Program-made: the position numbers and the translations under genes | Origin: Hungatella sp. UBA7603 | GTDB lineage: Bacteria; Bacillota; Clostridia; Lachnospirales; Lachnospiraceae | DNA: 64,000 bases | Assembly: GCA_002478865.1 (NCBI GenBank) | Contig: DLJZ01000013.1 | Coordinates: forward strand, 1-64,000 | Direction of reading: 5' to 3' | The notes under the pieces: generated by a model | What the model saw: the letters and a program-made list of their open reading frames with translations, nothing else | What the model was told of the DNA's origin: nothing | Database searches by the model: none | Shown: positions 36,630-45,659 of the stretch, piece after piece | Layout of the letters: every line of letters begins with the position of its first letter | Numbering within the stretch: the stretch's first letter is position 1

Positions 36630-37127
36630 ATGAACAACAAAAAGAAAGAAACCCTTATATTAGCTCTGGCTATTGCAGTTTTACCGCCCTTATGGGCGGT
36701 AGCTGCACCACTCCTGGGTATCAAGACAGGAGCTGTGGCATTGATTTGTGCCGGGCTTTACACAACCAATGGAAGTCGGCTTGAAGATGGTTTAAAGATT
36801 ACCACAGGCTTTTGGCTGGGTGATTTATGGGCTGTCCTTTCTTTGCTGATTATGGAAGGAGTAAATTGGAACGAATCTCTGGAACTGTTTTTTATACTGG
36901 CAGTTTTAGGTGCATTGGCAATCATTGCCGCATCTTTATTGGAACGATTCGTATTTCTTCCATCCTGGTTATGCGGCTGGGCAATTGGTTTAAGTTTGAT
37001 GTCCCCTCTAAGTTTGCAGGCGGATAAAACGATACCTCTACAAATTGGTATCGCCATGGCAGTGGGGGTATGGTACGTGGGAGCTGGAGTGGATTACTTT
37101 ACAAAAATATTGTTACGAAGAAAATAG
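36630..37127 (+). CDS. Small DUF1097-like membrane protein
   Basis: The 165-residue protein has four to five hydrophobic segments (about 9-27, 35-50, 68-80, 86-106, 135-155) and resembles the YcdZ/DUF1097 group. It starts three bases after the reductase stop with no obvious ribosome site, so translation is probably coupled. A transport-accessory or channel role is possible; I cannot name one. Confidence 0.65.
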   Translation: MNNKKKETLILALAIAVLPPLWAVAAPLLGIKTGAVALICAGLYTTNGSRLEDGLKITTGFWLGDLWAVLSLLIMEGVNWNESLELFFILAVLGALAIIAASLLERFVFLPSWLCGWAIGLSLMSPLSLQADKTIPLQIGIAMAVGVWYVGAGVDYFTKILLRRK

Positions 37128-37143
37128 AAATGGGGGAATTAAC

Positions 37144-37980
37144 ATGGCAGTAGAATTTAATCCTATGAGGAGTTTTATTTATGTAGATGTAATAGATGAA
37201 GAATACAGGCACAGACTGCACCATTGGTTATATTATCATCATATTCCGGAAAGTATTGCTCAGTTTGAACCATATTGTACCAAATATGCTTTTTTTGATG
37301 CTCTTCCGGTACCTAATGGAGGAGAGCGGTTTGGTACCGTGCGTATGCAGTTGACCGAACACCACTGGACGGTAAATATAATGGATCCAGCGTTAAAGGT
37401 AAAAGCCTTTCAGGAATACACCCCCATTGAAGTCTTAAAATGGCAGGGTACGGTTCCTCAAACCGTTGGTGAGACAATGTTAACTGGAGATGCAGGACGC
37501 AGCACCGGTGGTAACAATGGCTGTCCGCCTTTTGTTTTTGCTTTTTGCCCTATGTGGTGGGAAGAAGATATTAAAGGAACTGGCCGTATGCTGGGAGATG
37601 GTCCGAATTACCGCTGGAACTTTGCTTTATCCTATCCAGAAGGAGTATCACAGGAAGAAGGAGATCAGTGGCTGTTTGAAGAAGTGTTCCCATTTTTCAC
37701 TGAGAATTCCTGCTGTACAAGAATTCTTACCAGTAAAGTGAATCAGAAAATTAACAATTGTCCTATGGGACGAGTAGTAGAGATGTGGTTTACCGGCCCT
37801 ACAGCCTGGCATCATATGGCTGTTGAAATATCAGATAATATAAAGGCACCGTTCTGGGCAGCCAAAGGAGATGCATTTCCTTATTTAAAACCAGGCTTTG
37901 AAATCAGAGGGATTTTTATTACCGATTGTCCAACTTGTGATGCTTACAGCCAATACCGCGGATATATGCCCAGAAGATAG
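37144..37980 (+). CDS. chi: Bacterial chalcone isomerase (Eubacterium ramulus type)
   Basis: The 278-residue protein matches, as I remember it, the E. ramulus chalcone isomerase over its length: PMRSFIYVD near the start, HHIPESIAQFEPYCTKYAFF, RMQLTEHHW, FAFCPMWWEEDIKGTGR, DAFPFLK-like DAFPYLKP and a YRGYMPRR end. The catalytic His33 is present. The family folds as ferredoxin-like alpha/beta barrels, unrelated to plant CHI. It interconverts flavanones and chalcones and also rearranges taxifolin to alphitonin. Start: ATG at 37144 after GGGGGAATTAAC; earlier in-frame ATGs lie inside the preceding gene. This is the key evidence that the operon handles flavonoids. Confidence 0.9.
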   Translation: MAVEFNPMRSFIYVDVIDEEYRHRLHHWLYYHHIPESIAQFEPYCTKYAFFDALPVPNGGERFGTVRMQLTEHHWTVNIMDPALKVKAFQEYTPIEVLKWQGTVPQTVGETMLTGDAGRSTGGNNGCPPFVFAFCPMWWEEDIKGTGRMLGDGPNYRWNFALSYPEGVSQEEGDQWLFEEVFPFFTENSCCTRILTSKVNQKINNCPMGRVVEMWFTGPTAWHHMAVEISDNIKAPFWAAKGDAFPYLKPGFEIRGIFITDCPTCDAYSQYRGYMPRR

Positions 37981-37995
37981 AGGAGAATTAAAGAA

Positions 37996-39210
37996 ATGAA
38001 ATGGAAACGATGGCTTTATGCCGCAATGGGAGTTCTGGTGCTTTTATTTGCAGGACTTATTTATGCCTGGAGTGTTCTTTCCAGGCCGGTAGCAGCGTAT
38101 TTTACTGATTGGAGCAGTGCACAGCTTTCCCTGACCTTTACCATCTGTATGATGTTTTTTTGTCTGGGCGGTTTTTTCTCCGGTCTTTTCTCCGGAAAAA
38201 TAAATGTTAAAATCAATATGGTTATTTCTGCTTTTTTGTTTTTAGCAGGATTCTTTCTCGCTTCAAAAACCAGTTCCCTGCCAGGTCTGTACATAGGATA
38301 CGGAGTCCTTTGCGGAACAGCCTCAGGGATTGCCTATAATTCCATTATGGGCACCGTAACGAAATATTTTCCGGATAAGCCGGGTCTTATATCAGGAATT
38401 CTTTTAATGGGATTTGGATTCGGAAGTTTCTTAATTGGAAAGGTGTATCAGGCTTTTACCGGATCAGGAGAAAGCTTTAGAAAATCCTTTTTGCTTTTTG
38501 GAATCATTCTTTTTATAGTTATGCTTTTGTGTGCATTATTTATTAAGAAACCAGATGCCGCAGAGACGGCAGCTTTGATAGAAATGATCACAGAGGATAG
38601 TAAGAGTGGAGATACAGCTGTAACAGAGGATATGAACTTCCGTCAAATGATAAGAAGGAGTTCTTTTTGGCTCTATTTTTTCTGGGCGATTCTGTTATGT
38701 GCCGCTGGGCTTGCTGTGATATCTCAGGCTGGAGCCATAGCAGTAGAAGTGGCACCGAAAGCTTCGGCAGGCACTATTTCCACGGTTGTGGGGCTGGTTT
38801 CGATTTTTAACGGAGTCGGACGTGTAATATTCGGTGAAATGTATGACCGGATCGGACGGGGAAAGACTATGGTTATCAATGAAATATTGTATTGCAGTGC
38901 CATAGTTCTTCTGATTTTATCGTTGAGTACAGGGAGTTTTCTTATTCTGACGATAGGATTTATAATAACGGGGCTTGCCTATGGAGGTGTGCCGACCACG
39001 AACTCTGCCTTCGTAGGTTCCTTTTATGGAAAAAAGCATTATAGCATTAACTTTTCTGTTTTGAATATGAATCTGTTTTTCGCCTCTTTTGGAAGTACCA
39101 TTGCGGGCTTCCTCTACGATTCCAGCGGCTCTTATTTTAGTACGCTGTTATTCCTACTCGGCGCAATCGTAGTAGGCATAATAATATCCATGATGATTAA
39201 AAAACCATAA
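37996..39210 (+). CDS. OFA-type MFS carrier, last gene of the operon
   Basis: The 404-residue protein has twelve predicted membrane segments and oxalate/formate-antiporter family traits (AGLIYAWSVLSRPVAAYF, GIAYNSIMGTVTKYFPDKPGLISGILLMGFG, GRVIFGEMYDRIGRGKTM). The family carries small mono- and dicarboxylates or phenolic acids, often by exchange. Export of phenylpropionate-type or branched acids, or uptake of the aglycone, would fit this operon. It is followed by hairpin repeat copy 1, which acts as terminator. Confidence 0.85.
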   Translation: MKWKRWLYAAMGVLVLLFAGLIYAWSVLSRPVAAYFTDWSSAQLSLTFTICMMFFCLGGFFSGLFSGKINVKINMVISAFLFLAGFFLASKTSSLPGLYIGYGVLCGTASGIAYNSIMGTVTKYFPDKPGLISGILLMGFGFGSFLIGKVYQAFTGSGESFRKSFLLFGIILFIVMLLCALFIKKPDAAETAALIEMITEDSKSGDTAVTEDMNFRQMIRRSSFWLYFFWAILLCAAGLAVISQAGAIAVEVAPKASAGTISTVVGLVSIFNGVGRVIFGEMYDRIGRGKTMVINEILYCSAIVLLILSLSTGSFLILTIGFIITGLAYGGVPTTNSAFVGSFYGKKHYSINFSVLNMNLFFASFGSTIAGFLYDSSGSYFSTLLFLLGAIVVGIIISMMIKKP

Positions 39211-39218
39211 AAATCAAA

Positions 39219-39269
39219 TATTTATAAATCAGAAACGGATGCTGTCCACAATAGAAGACAACATCCGTT
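39219..39269 (+). repeat. 51-bp hairpin repeat, copy 1
   Basis: This copy matches 42675-42725 at 48 of 51 positions. Within it AACGGATGCTGTC pairs with GACAACATCCGTT, so it forms a terminator-like stem right after the OFA carrier gene. A truncated MFS gene starts four bases beyond its end. Confidence 0.85.
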
Positions 39270-39272
39270 ATA

Positions 39273-40187
39273 ATGGTCATTGTTTTTTGGTGTGTCGCTT
39301 TATGCTTCTATTCCACCTCATTTGCAGCATATTCAGCATTGCTACCGGACCAGGTGGAGGAAAACCGAAGAGGTACCGTATCCGGTTTAGTCGGACTTTT
39401 TAATCCTTTGGGGATCTTATTTGGTATGATGGTTCTAACCGCACTTAACAACCTTTCTTTAACAATGAAATTTGGTGCTGTGGCGGGGGCATCTGTGTTA
39501 GGGGCGCTTATTGCAAGTATTCTTATTAAGGATGAACCAATCGACCAATATAAAACAAGTGAAAAGAAATCAGGTAAGATTTATCCAAGTCTTAGGGCTT
39601 ATCCTGCCTTTACATGGGCATTCCTTACCAGATTTCTTGTATGTACGGCATTCGCATCACAAGTTTATGCTACATTATTCTTTATGCAGAAATTTAATAT
39701 ATCTCAGGAGCAGGTTACTGGGATTGCAACCTTGAATTCCTTAATCCAGACAATCGGACTTGGGTTTTCAGCTACCGTTGGCGGTATGCTGTCTGATAAA
39801 TTCAGAAAACAAAAACCATTTATTTCAGTTGCAGCTGTTCTTGTCGCCGTTGGAGTGTTTACAATTGCAGTTGCACCATCCTTACCAATCGTATTTATCG
39901 GAACAGCAATACTTGGCATAGGTTATGGAAGCTATATCGCAGTGGATATGGGCCTCATTGCCCGGATTTTACCTAATAAGAAAGATGCTGCAAAGGATTT
40001 AGGAATCATGAATATCGCGGGACAATTACCACAATCTTTAGTCCCTGTTATTGCGAATCCTTTAATTACCGCAGGTGGCTTTACCTTATTTTACAGTATT
40101 CTTGCATTTGCCGGATTACTTGGTGTGGCAGCAGTAGTACCGATACCAGAGGTACCAAAAGAGTCAGAACAGGAGAAAACCACGTGA
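39273..40187 (+). pseudogene. N-terminally truncated MFS transporter
   Basis: The frame codes for 304 residues corresponding to the C-terminal two thirds of an MFS protein (AAYSALLPDQVEENRRGTVSG is the loop normally found after three to four helices), ending in the usual last helices. About 130 N-terminal residues are missing, and the ATG at 39273 has no ribosome site. The break coincides with the edge of hairpin repeat copy 1, which suggests that recombination or insertion at the repeat removed the start. A partial protein could still be made but is unlikely to transport. Confidence 0.78.
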
Positions 40188-40329
40188 GCGATATTTATAA
40201 GAGTTCTTGGAGAAAAAGTACTTAAGATAGTAAGAGACGGTATGATCGCACAAGCATCCATGGAATCACTGATGTTTGTAAAAAACAATTTATATATTAA
40301 TATGTAGTGTCATAAGGAGAGCTTAAAGC

Positions 40330-42621
40330 ATGTTAGAAAACTGGATTACAAATGAAACATCTTCACCATTTTATGCAAGAAAAAATTTCACAATAGTAAA
40401 AACGGTTGAAAAGGCCAAAGCTAAGGTTTGTGGTTTGGGGCAGTTCAATTTTTATATCAATGGGAAAAAGGTGGATGACCATGAATTAGATCCAGGGTGG
40501 ACGGACTATAAAAAGTTAATACAGTATGTGGCATTTGACATAACGCCTTATTTAAAACAGGGAGAAAATGTGCTTGGAGCGGAGGTTGGGAACGGCTGGT
40601 TTATTAAAACGGATGAACATTACACCTTTACATTTCCAGAGTTTATGCCGCCTAACCCGAATCCATATCAGCCCTTCGGGAAATATCTGGTGCTGGCAAT
40701 GGAGATAATAATTACTTTTACAGATGGAACCAGTATGAGTATTACTGCAGACGATACATTTACAGTAATGAAACATAAAACTGTAATGAGCAATGTATAT
40801 GGTTCGGAGACGATTGACGGACGATTGATTCAACAAGGCTGGTGTGAGGCGGGGTTTGATGATTCAAACTGGAAACGTGCAGTCATCGTGGATAATAAGG
40901 ATGCACCTAAAGGAAAGTTAATAGAGCAGTTCCAGCCTGCAATCAAAGTACTTCGAACTTATGAAGGAAAATTGCTGAAGCATATAAATGGGCGGGATAT
41001 TTATGATTTTGGACAGAATATGTCTGGGATACTTGAATTTGGGGTAAAGGGAAAAGCTGGTGATGTGGTTAAAATTTATCCCGCTGAAAAGCTGCAGGAT
41101 AATGGAGATGTAGATCAGATGGCTAAAAATTGGGTAAATGTGAATTCCTGCATTACCTATATTATTGGACAGAATAATGTATGGGAGACATGCAGAATGA
41201 CATTTACCTACTTTGCCGGACGGTTTATAGCAATGGAAAAAACCCATGCTTCTACTGTATGTAATCTGAAAGCTCATGCAATTTCCAGCGCCCATGTGAC
41301 TCATGGCAGCTTTACCTGTGATGATAGCCGTTATGAAAAGATTTACAGCATGATAGAAAAAACTGTGGAAGCAAATATGGTAAGTGTACATACAGACTGT
41401 CCGACGATTGAGCGGTTTGCATGGCAGGAGCCGAACCACCTGATGGCGCCGTCAATCTTTTATATTAAAGATGGAAAAAAGCTATGGGAGAAATTTTTAC
41501 TGGATATGAGGATAGGCCAGCATACGGCAGATGATTTTTTGTCCGATTATGCTGGAAATAAGTTTTATCCCGGAGAAGGGTTAATGCCTTCCCAGTGTCC
41601 CTGTTACATTCCAAATGTGCTTCCGGTACCGGGGATGGGCAGTTTCTATGATATCATTCCGTGGGGGAGTACCTGTATTCTTGGGGCATACTGGCATTAT
41701 ACGTTTTATGGAGATGTGAAGATAATTGAGGAGAATTATCAGGCAGGTATGTTCTATCTAAACCATCTGAAAGCGAAGGTAACGGATGAGGGCTTTATCA
41801 ATCACGGTTTAGGTGACTGGGGAAATCCCCAAAATGAATTGGCACGTGAGAATATAGAGACCGCGTTCCTGTATGCAGATGCCACCATTCTTGCTAAGTT
41901 TGCAGAGATTCTTGGATATGAAGCTGACCGGGCGCAGCTAAATGCTTATTCTGAAGAAATAAAGAAGAACTATAATGAAAAGCTGATGGTCCTACATTCG
42001 GATAAAGAATTTTGGTGCTATAAATCATGGGATCATCCGGATGAAGTTTTCCTGACCCAGGCAGCTCAGGCACTGCCATTGTTCTGGGGTATTGTACCGG
42101 AGGATAAAAAAGCCGATGTAGTGAAAGCCCTGCATTATACTTTAGAGCGGGATGGCGCATTTATATGCGGTGAAGTGGGACTCCCCTATGTGATTCAGAG
42201 TGCCTGCAGGTATGGTATGAACGACATAATCAGCAAGTTTATTATGAGGGAAGAACATCCCAGCTATTACGCGTTTATTCTGGATGGAGAGACAACTTTG
42301 GGAGAGTATTGGGAGAAAAATCCAAGGAGCCACTGCCATGATATGATGGGTCATATCATGGAATGGTATTATAATGGAATTGCAGGGATTATTCCTGAGA
42401 AACCTGGATTTTCGAAGGTTACAATCCGTCCATATTTACCAGAAAGTATAAAAGAGTTTCATTGTAGTTATGAATCGATACAAGGATTTATACGGGTGCA
42501 TGTTAAGGAGAGTGAGAAGAAAATCCTACTTGAAATAGAATTGCCCAAAGACGTTGAATATAATCTGGATACATCAAATCTGGAATCAAGAGGGAAAAAA
42601 ATAGTAGTGCAAGCTCGATGA
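40330..42621 (+). CDS. GH78 alpha-L-rhamnosidase
   Basis: The 763-residue protein has an N-terminal carbohydrate-binding beta-sandwich (FYINGKKVDDHELDPGWTDY), a second sandwich, an (alpha/alpha)6 barrel from about 330, and a C-terminal sandwich. Catalytic-region motifs are HTDCPTIERFAWQEP (the usual DCPxRxE region) and LDGETTLGEYWEKN with the base Glu. No signal peptide is present. It removes terminal rhamnose from rutin-, naringin- or hesperidin-like flavonoid rutinosides/neohesperidosides or from plant glycans. ATAAGGAGAGC precedes the ATG. It is enclosed, with the truncated MFS gene, by the two 51-bp repeats. Confidence 0.9.
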   Translation: MLENWITNETSSPFYARKNFTIVKTVEKAKAKVCGLGQFNFYINGKKVDDHELDPGWTDYKKLIQYVAFDITPYLKQGENVLGAEVGNGWFIKTDEHYTFTFPEFMPPNPNPYQPFGKYLVLAMEIIITFTDGTSMSITADDTFTVMKHKTVMSNVYGSETIDGRLIQQGWCEAGFDDSNWKRAVIVDNKDAPKGKLIEQFQPAIKVLRTYEGKLLKHINGRDIYDFGQNMSGILEFGVKGKAGDVVKIYPAEKLQDNGDVDQMAKNWVNVNSCITYIIGQNNVWETCRMTFTYFAGRFIAMEKTHASTVCNLKAHAISSAHVTHGSFTCDDSRYEKIYSMIEKTVEANMVSVHTDCPTIERFAWQEPNHLMAPSIFYIKDGKKLWEKFLLDMRIGQHTADDFLSDYAGNKFYPGEGLMPSQCPCYIPNVLPVPGMGSFYDIIPWGSTCILGAYWHYTFYGDVKIIEENYQAGMFYLNHLKAKVTDEGFINHGLGDWGNPQNELARENIETAFLYADATILAKFAEILGYEADRAQLNAYSEEIKKNYNEKLMVLHSDKEFWCYKSWDHPDEVFLTQAAQALPLFWGIVPEDKKADVVKALHYTLERDGAFICGEVGLPYVIQSACRYGMNDIISKFIMREEHPSYYAFILDGETTLGEYWEKNPRSHCHDMMGHIMEWYYNGIAGIIPEKPGFSKVTIRPYLPESIKEFHCSYESIQGFIRVHVKESEKKILLEIELPKDVEYNLDTSNLESRGKKIVVQAR

Positions 42622-42674
42622 AACATCAGAACGTGGGTCTGATTGCACTTGCAATGCTTTTCATGCATTGGAAT

Positions 42675-42725
42675 TATTTATAAATTAGAAACGGGTGCTG
42701 TCCTCAATAGAAGACAACATCCGTT
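42675..42725 (+). repeat. 51-bp hairpin repeat, copy 2
   Basis: This is the second copy of the element at 39219-39269, in direct orientation 3456 bp further on, with three mismatches. It sits between the converging rhamnosidase and TetR genes and can act as a terminator for the rhamnosidase; TTTTCC follows the stem. Confidence 0.85.
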
Positions 42726-42733
42726 TTCCTGGT

Positions 42734-43366
42734 CTATACTGGCTTTCGGTAGGATAAATATCTGGCTCCAACCCGCATGGTATTAAGCAGGTTTACTATT
42801 TCATCGGTAGACAAAAACTGGTTATCCCCCTCTTCCAGCCAGGTTTGCGCTGCCATTAAATGAAGCTCCAGAAATATCTTGGAGAAATGAGTGCGAAGTC
42901 CATCCTGAGGCAGTCCATCCCGGTCCATGATTTGATTGATATGTATAGTTAAGAAATGCTTTAATTTACTTCGGAAATAGGAGTCTCCATTCTTTCGGTC
43001 TAATAAAGCAATCGTTTCCCCTCTATAGTCTTTGCAAAATTCAAACCAGGTCAAAAACATGGCCGGAGGGGTCACATCAAAGGACTGGAGATCTTCAAAG
43101 AATGGGGCAGGAGATCCTGAATTGGGAAGCTTTTCGTATCTCTTTGTGAGCTCTGTAAGAAGAGATTCCTGTATCTGTTCCATTAAATCATAAATATCAT
43201 TATAATGCAGGTAAAAGGTGCCTCTTGTAATGCCTGCCGTTTTGCAGATTTCCTTAACCGTTATTTTGTCCCACATGTTGGAAGGAATCATGGCAAGATA
43301 GGAATCCGCAATAGCCTTCTTAGTCAGCAGCCCTTTCCCCGGTTTTTTATCATTCATTGGATCCAC
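42734..43366 (-). CDS. TetR-family regulator next to the phloretin-hydrolase-like gene
   Basis: The 210-residue protein has a TetR helix-turn-helix (KITVKEICKTAGITRGTFYLHY, split around residues 35-56) and a C-terminal domain of the TetR_C_7/8-like clostridial type. It is divergent from the phloretin-hydrolase-like gene at 43550, and an imperfect 23-bp palindrome at 43411-43433 lies between them. It should repress that gene and itself until a polyphenol binds. Confidence 0.85.
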   Translation of the reverse strand: MDPMNDKKPGKGLLTKKAIADSYLAMIPSNMWDKITVKEICKTAGITRGTFYLHYNDIYDLMEQIQESLLTELTKRYEKLPNSGSPAPFFEDLQSFDVTPPAMFLTWFEFCKDYRGETIALLDRKNGDSYFRSKLKHFLTIHINQIMDRDGLPQDGLRTHFSKIFLELHLMAAQTWLEEGDNQFLSTDEIVNLLNTMRVGARYLSYRKPV

Positions 43367-43410
43367 GCTTTCCCTTTCATTTTACTTAAATAAAACTCCA
43401 TTTGCTAAAT

Positions 43411-43433
43411 GAACATTTCCTCAGGATGTGTTC
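43411..43433. promoter_or_regulatory. Palindromic operator between TetR and phloretin-hydrolase-like genes
   Basis: The site has outer arms GAACA and TGTTC and inner arms TCCT and AGGA around a central base, symmetric at 18 of 22 arm positions. It lies about 45 bases upstream of the TetR start codon and 117 bases upstream of the opposite gene. Confidence 0.55.
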
Positions 43434-43549
43434 TTTTTTTTAAAGATATGATTCGATATGATATATGCAGGATTCATATTAAAGAAAATTATACCTGATA
43501 TTACAGGATTATTCAACCGAATGGAAGGGAAGAGAATGGAGGAATCAAC

Positions 43550-44404
43550 ATGGCTTGTGTATATAGTACGGGAAAAGTAATGGTAAGCCCTAGGACTTGT
43601 GGAAAGAAGATGAATGAGTGTACCATGGAGGATTTAAGATCCATGACGGCAGCGCTTACAAAAGAAGAGAGCCAATCAGTTTATGCAAAGTATTATAAGG
43701 AGCCACTTGCGGATATTCAGCCGGAACATGTAAGGGCAATAGAACACGGCACCTTAAATCCTGATGAATGCTATATGCCAGAACTGGCTGGAGGCGTACT
43801 ACTTGATGGCGATAGTAAATATCGGGACAATGGGTATGGGGTATTGCCAAATGGCGTAGGCTTTGCAGCAATTAAAATAGCACAGGACGTTACAAATGAG
43901 ATGATACGAGACTATCAGGAAAATTTTGCTAATGACAAAAACTGTAACCTGTTTTATAAAACATGGTATCCAGGGGCTCATCTCATTCATTTTGAAGATG
44001 GTGCGGTTGAGGACTTTGGCTGGGGAATGATGCGGATGGAGATGAATTGGAACAACTTTCGTTTTGAGCATCTGGGAATCCATGAAGAAGACATCTCTAA
44101 GCGTGATCCCCACTGTATCTTTCTCATGGGACTTGGAGGGAAAGCAGAGGAGATAAATGAGGCTCAAACAAGGGAAAGAGTTATGTGTATGGTACAGCAT
44201 ACAAGAGAAACTGCCACAGGCCGGGAATTAAAAGTTCATTACTGGAATGGCATGACTTTTCAGGAAGATGGAACGCTTATCTGTAAGCCGGAGCCAGACC
44301 GAGATAAAACGATGAGAGAGATGAAATTAATGATGATTCACTGTATGACGGAGTATTGCAATCAGGTAAAACTGATAAAAGAATTTTGGAACAGGAAAAC
44401 GTGA
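43550..44404 (+). CDS. PhlG / phloretin hydrolase-like C-C hydrolase
   Basis: The 284-residue protein resembles diacetylphloroglucinol hydrolase (PhlG) and E. ramulus phloretin hydrolase. Family features are a PNGVGFAAIKIAQDVTNEMI segment, YKTWYPGAH with His144, TGRELKVHYWNG, and HCMTE with His264 and Glu268. The HxxxE spacing equals that of the PhlG zinc ligands as I recall them. Phloretin hydrolase cuts the C-C bond of dihydrochalcones to give phloroglucinol and a phenylpropionate. Overall similarity is distant, so the acyl-phloroglucinol substrate is inferred from family and context. GGAGGAATCAAC precedes the ATG. Confidence 0.7.
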   Translation: MACVYSTGKVMVSPRTCGKKMNECTMEDLRSMTAALTKEESQSVYAKYYKEPLADIQPEHVRAIEHGTLNPDECYMPELAGGVLLDGDSKYRDNGYGVLPNGVGFAAIKIAQDVTNEMIRDYQENFANDKNCNLFYKTWYPGAHLIHFEDGAVEDFGWGMMRMEMNWNNFRFEHLGIHEEDISKRDPHCIFLMGLGGKAEEINEAQTRERVMCMVQHTRETATGRELKVHYWNGMTFQEDGTLICKPEPDRDKTMREMKLMMIHCMTEYCNQVKLIKEFWNRKT

Positions 44405-44445
44405 AGCGGATCATCACTAAATACTTATAAAGGAAGGCTGAAAAT

Positions 44446-45600
44446 TTGTCAGATCAATATAAGAAAGCTAAAATAATTCTATCTATTATCGGTATTTCAT
44501 TTGTCCAAGGATTACAATTTAGCATATCCCCAGTATTGGGTCAGATACAGCTTTATTATCCAGAAGTTAATGTCAGTCTGATCCAGATGTTAATTACAGC
44601 GCCAACTCTGTTATCCATGGTCATGTCAGTTTTAGTTGGCTCTTTGGTTGTAAGAATTAGTAAAAAAAAGCTGATTCTAGTGGGCTGTTTTATTACAGGG
44701 ATTACAGGATTTATTCCCTTTGCATCAGACAGCTTTATGCTTTTGTTTCTATCTAGAACTATCTATGGAATCGGTCTTGGGATTGCGACCACACTGAATG
44801 TGACAGTGGTTGCAGAATTTTTCAAAGGGAAAGAGCGTGTTGTTGTAATGGGAATTCAGGCCGCCAGTGTGGGAGCCGGGATGGTAGTTATTACAGTAGC
44901 CAGCGGTTTGCTTGGAACAAAGGGATTTCAATATGCTTATTTCATTCATATCATTGGTTTTATTGCTATGTTTTTAATTGCTGCTTGTCTTCCGGATACA
45001 GGAATTCAGAAAACGAATCAGCATGAGCCCATAAAGTTAAATAAGACGGTGGCTGCAATCGCAGCGGTTGGTTTTATGGAATTTTTATTTCTGATTACGT
45101 TCTCTACCAATTTATCCATGCATCTTAGTGGAAGTCTGGCTGGAAGTACATCTGTTTCAGGAAATTTGACCGGTGTGTTCTCTGGTGCCCAGATTCTGGT
45201 TGGACTTATTCTTGGCCTTATTACGAATAAGTACACCATACCCACTGCTATGTTTAGTTTCACCATTGGCGCAGTATTTCTCATTCTCTTCCCCTCACAG
45301 GCAGCACTTTTAATGGTTGGTGCCATGTTCTGTGGTTTTTCTCAAGGGCTTTTTGTACCAACGGCTATGGTCATTCTTTCAAATTCAGTCACACCAACTG
45401 CCACGGCCATGGCAATCGCTTGTTTTAATGTTGCCGTCTGCCTTGGGCAGCTTCTGTCTCCAGCTGTCTTAAATACGGTTTCAAAATTAATTTTTGGAGA
45501 AGTAACGACTTCCAATGTTTATATGGTTTCTTCCATTGGAATGATGATTACAGCACTGATTGCTGTGATTATCATATCCAAGAATAGAACGGTCCAATAA
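44446..45600 (+). CDS. MFS transporter
   Basis: The 384-residue protein has twelve membrane segments with the MFS loop motif (VRISKKKLILVG, RTIYGIGLGIATTLNVTVVAEFF). It starts at TTG after AAGGAAGGCTG. It belongs to the general drug/metabolite MFS_1 group. It follows the phloretin-hydrolase-like gene by 41 bases in the same direction, so it may import polyphenols or export phenolic products. Confidence 0.8.
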   Translation: MSDQYKKAKIILSIIGISFVQGLQFSISPVLGQIQLYYPEVNVSLIQMLITAPTLLSMVMSVLVGSLVVRISKKKLILVGCFITGITGFIPFASDSFMLLFLSRTIYGIGLGIATTLNVTVVAEFFKGKERVVVMGIQAASVGAGMVVITVASGLLGTKGFQYAYFIHIIGFIAMFLIAACLPDTGIQKTNQHEPIKLNKTVAAIAAVGFMEFLFLITFSTNLSMHLSGSLAGSTSVSGNLTGVFSGAQILVGLILGLITNKYTIPTAMFSFTIGAVFLILFPSQAALLMVGAMFCGFSQGLFVPTAMVILSNSVTPTATAMAIACFNVAVCLGQLLSPAVLNTVSKLIFGEVTTSNVYMVSSIGMMITALIAVIIISKNRTVQ

Positions 45601-45608
45601 CCTTATTT

Positions 45609-45647
45609 GGCCGCCAGAAACGGGTCTACCGTATCTGGCGGCCTTTT
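45609..45647. terminator. Bidirectional terminator
   Basis: GGCCGCCAGA at 45609-45618 pairs perfectly with TCTGGCGGCC at 45634-45643, with TTTT after it and A-rich/T-rich flanks on both sides. It separates the MFS gene from the converging AraC-GH39 gene. Confidence 0.88.
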
Positions 45648-45659
45648 AAATTTCAAATG

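Noticed and set aside
39219..42725. Terminal repeats of a transposon
   Set aside because: The repeats are direct rather than inverted, form terminator hairpins and enclose no transposase; recombination or cassette capture is a better reading.
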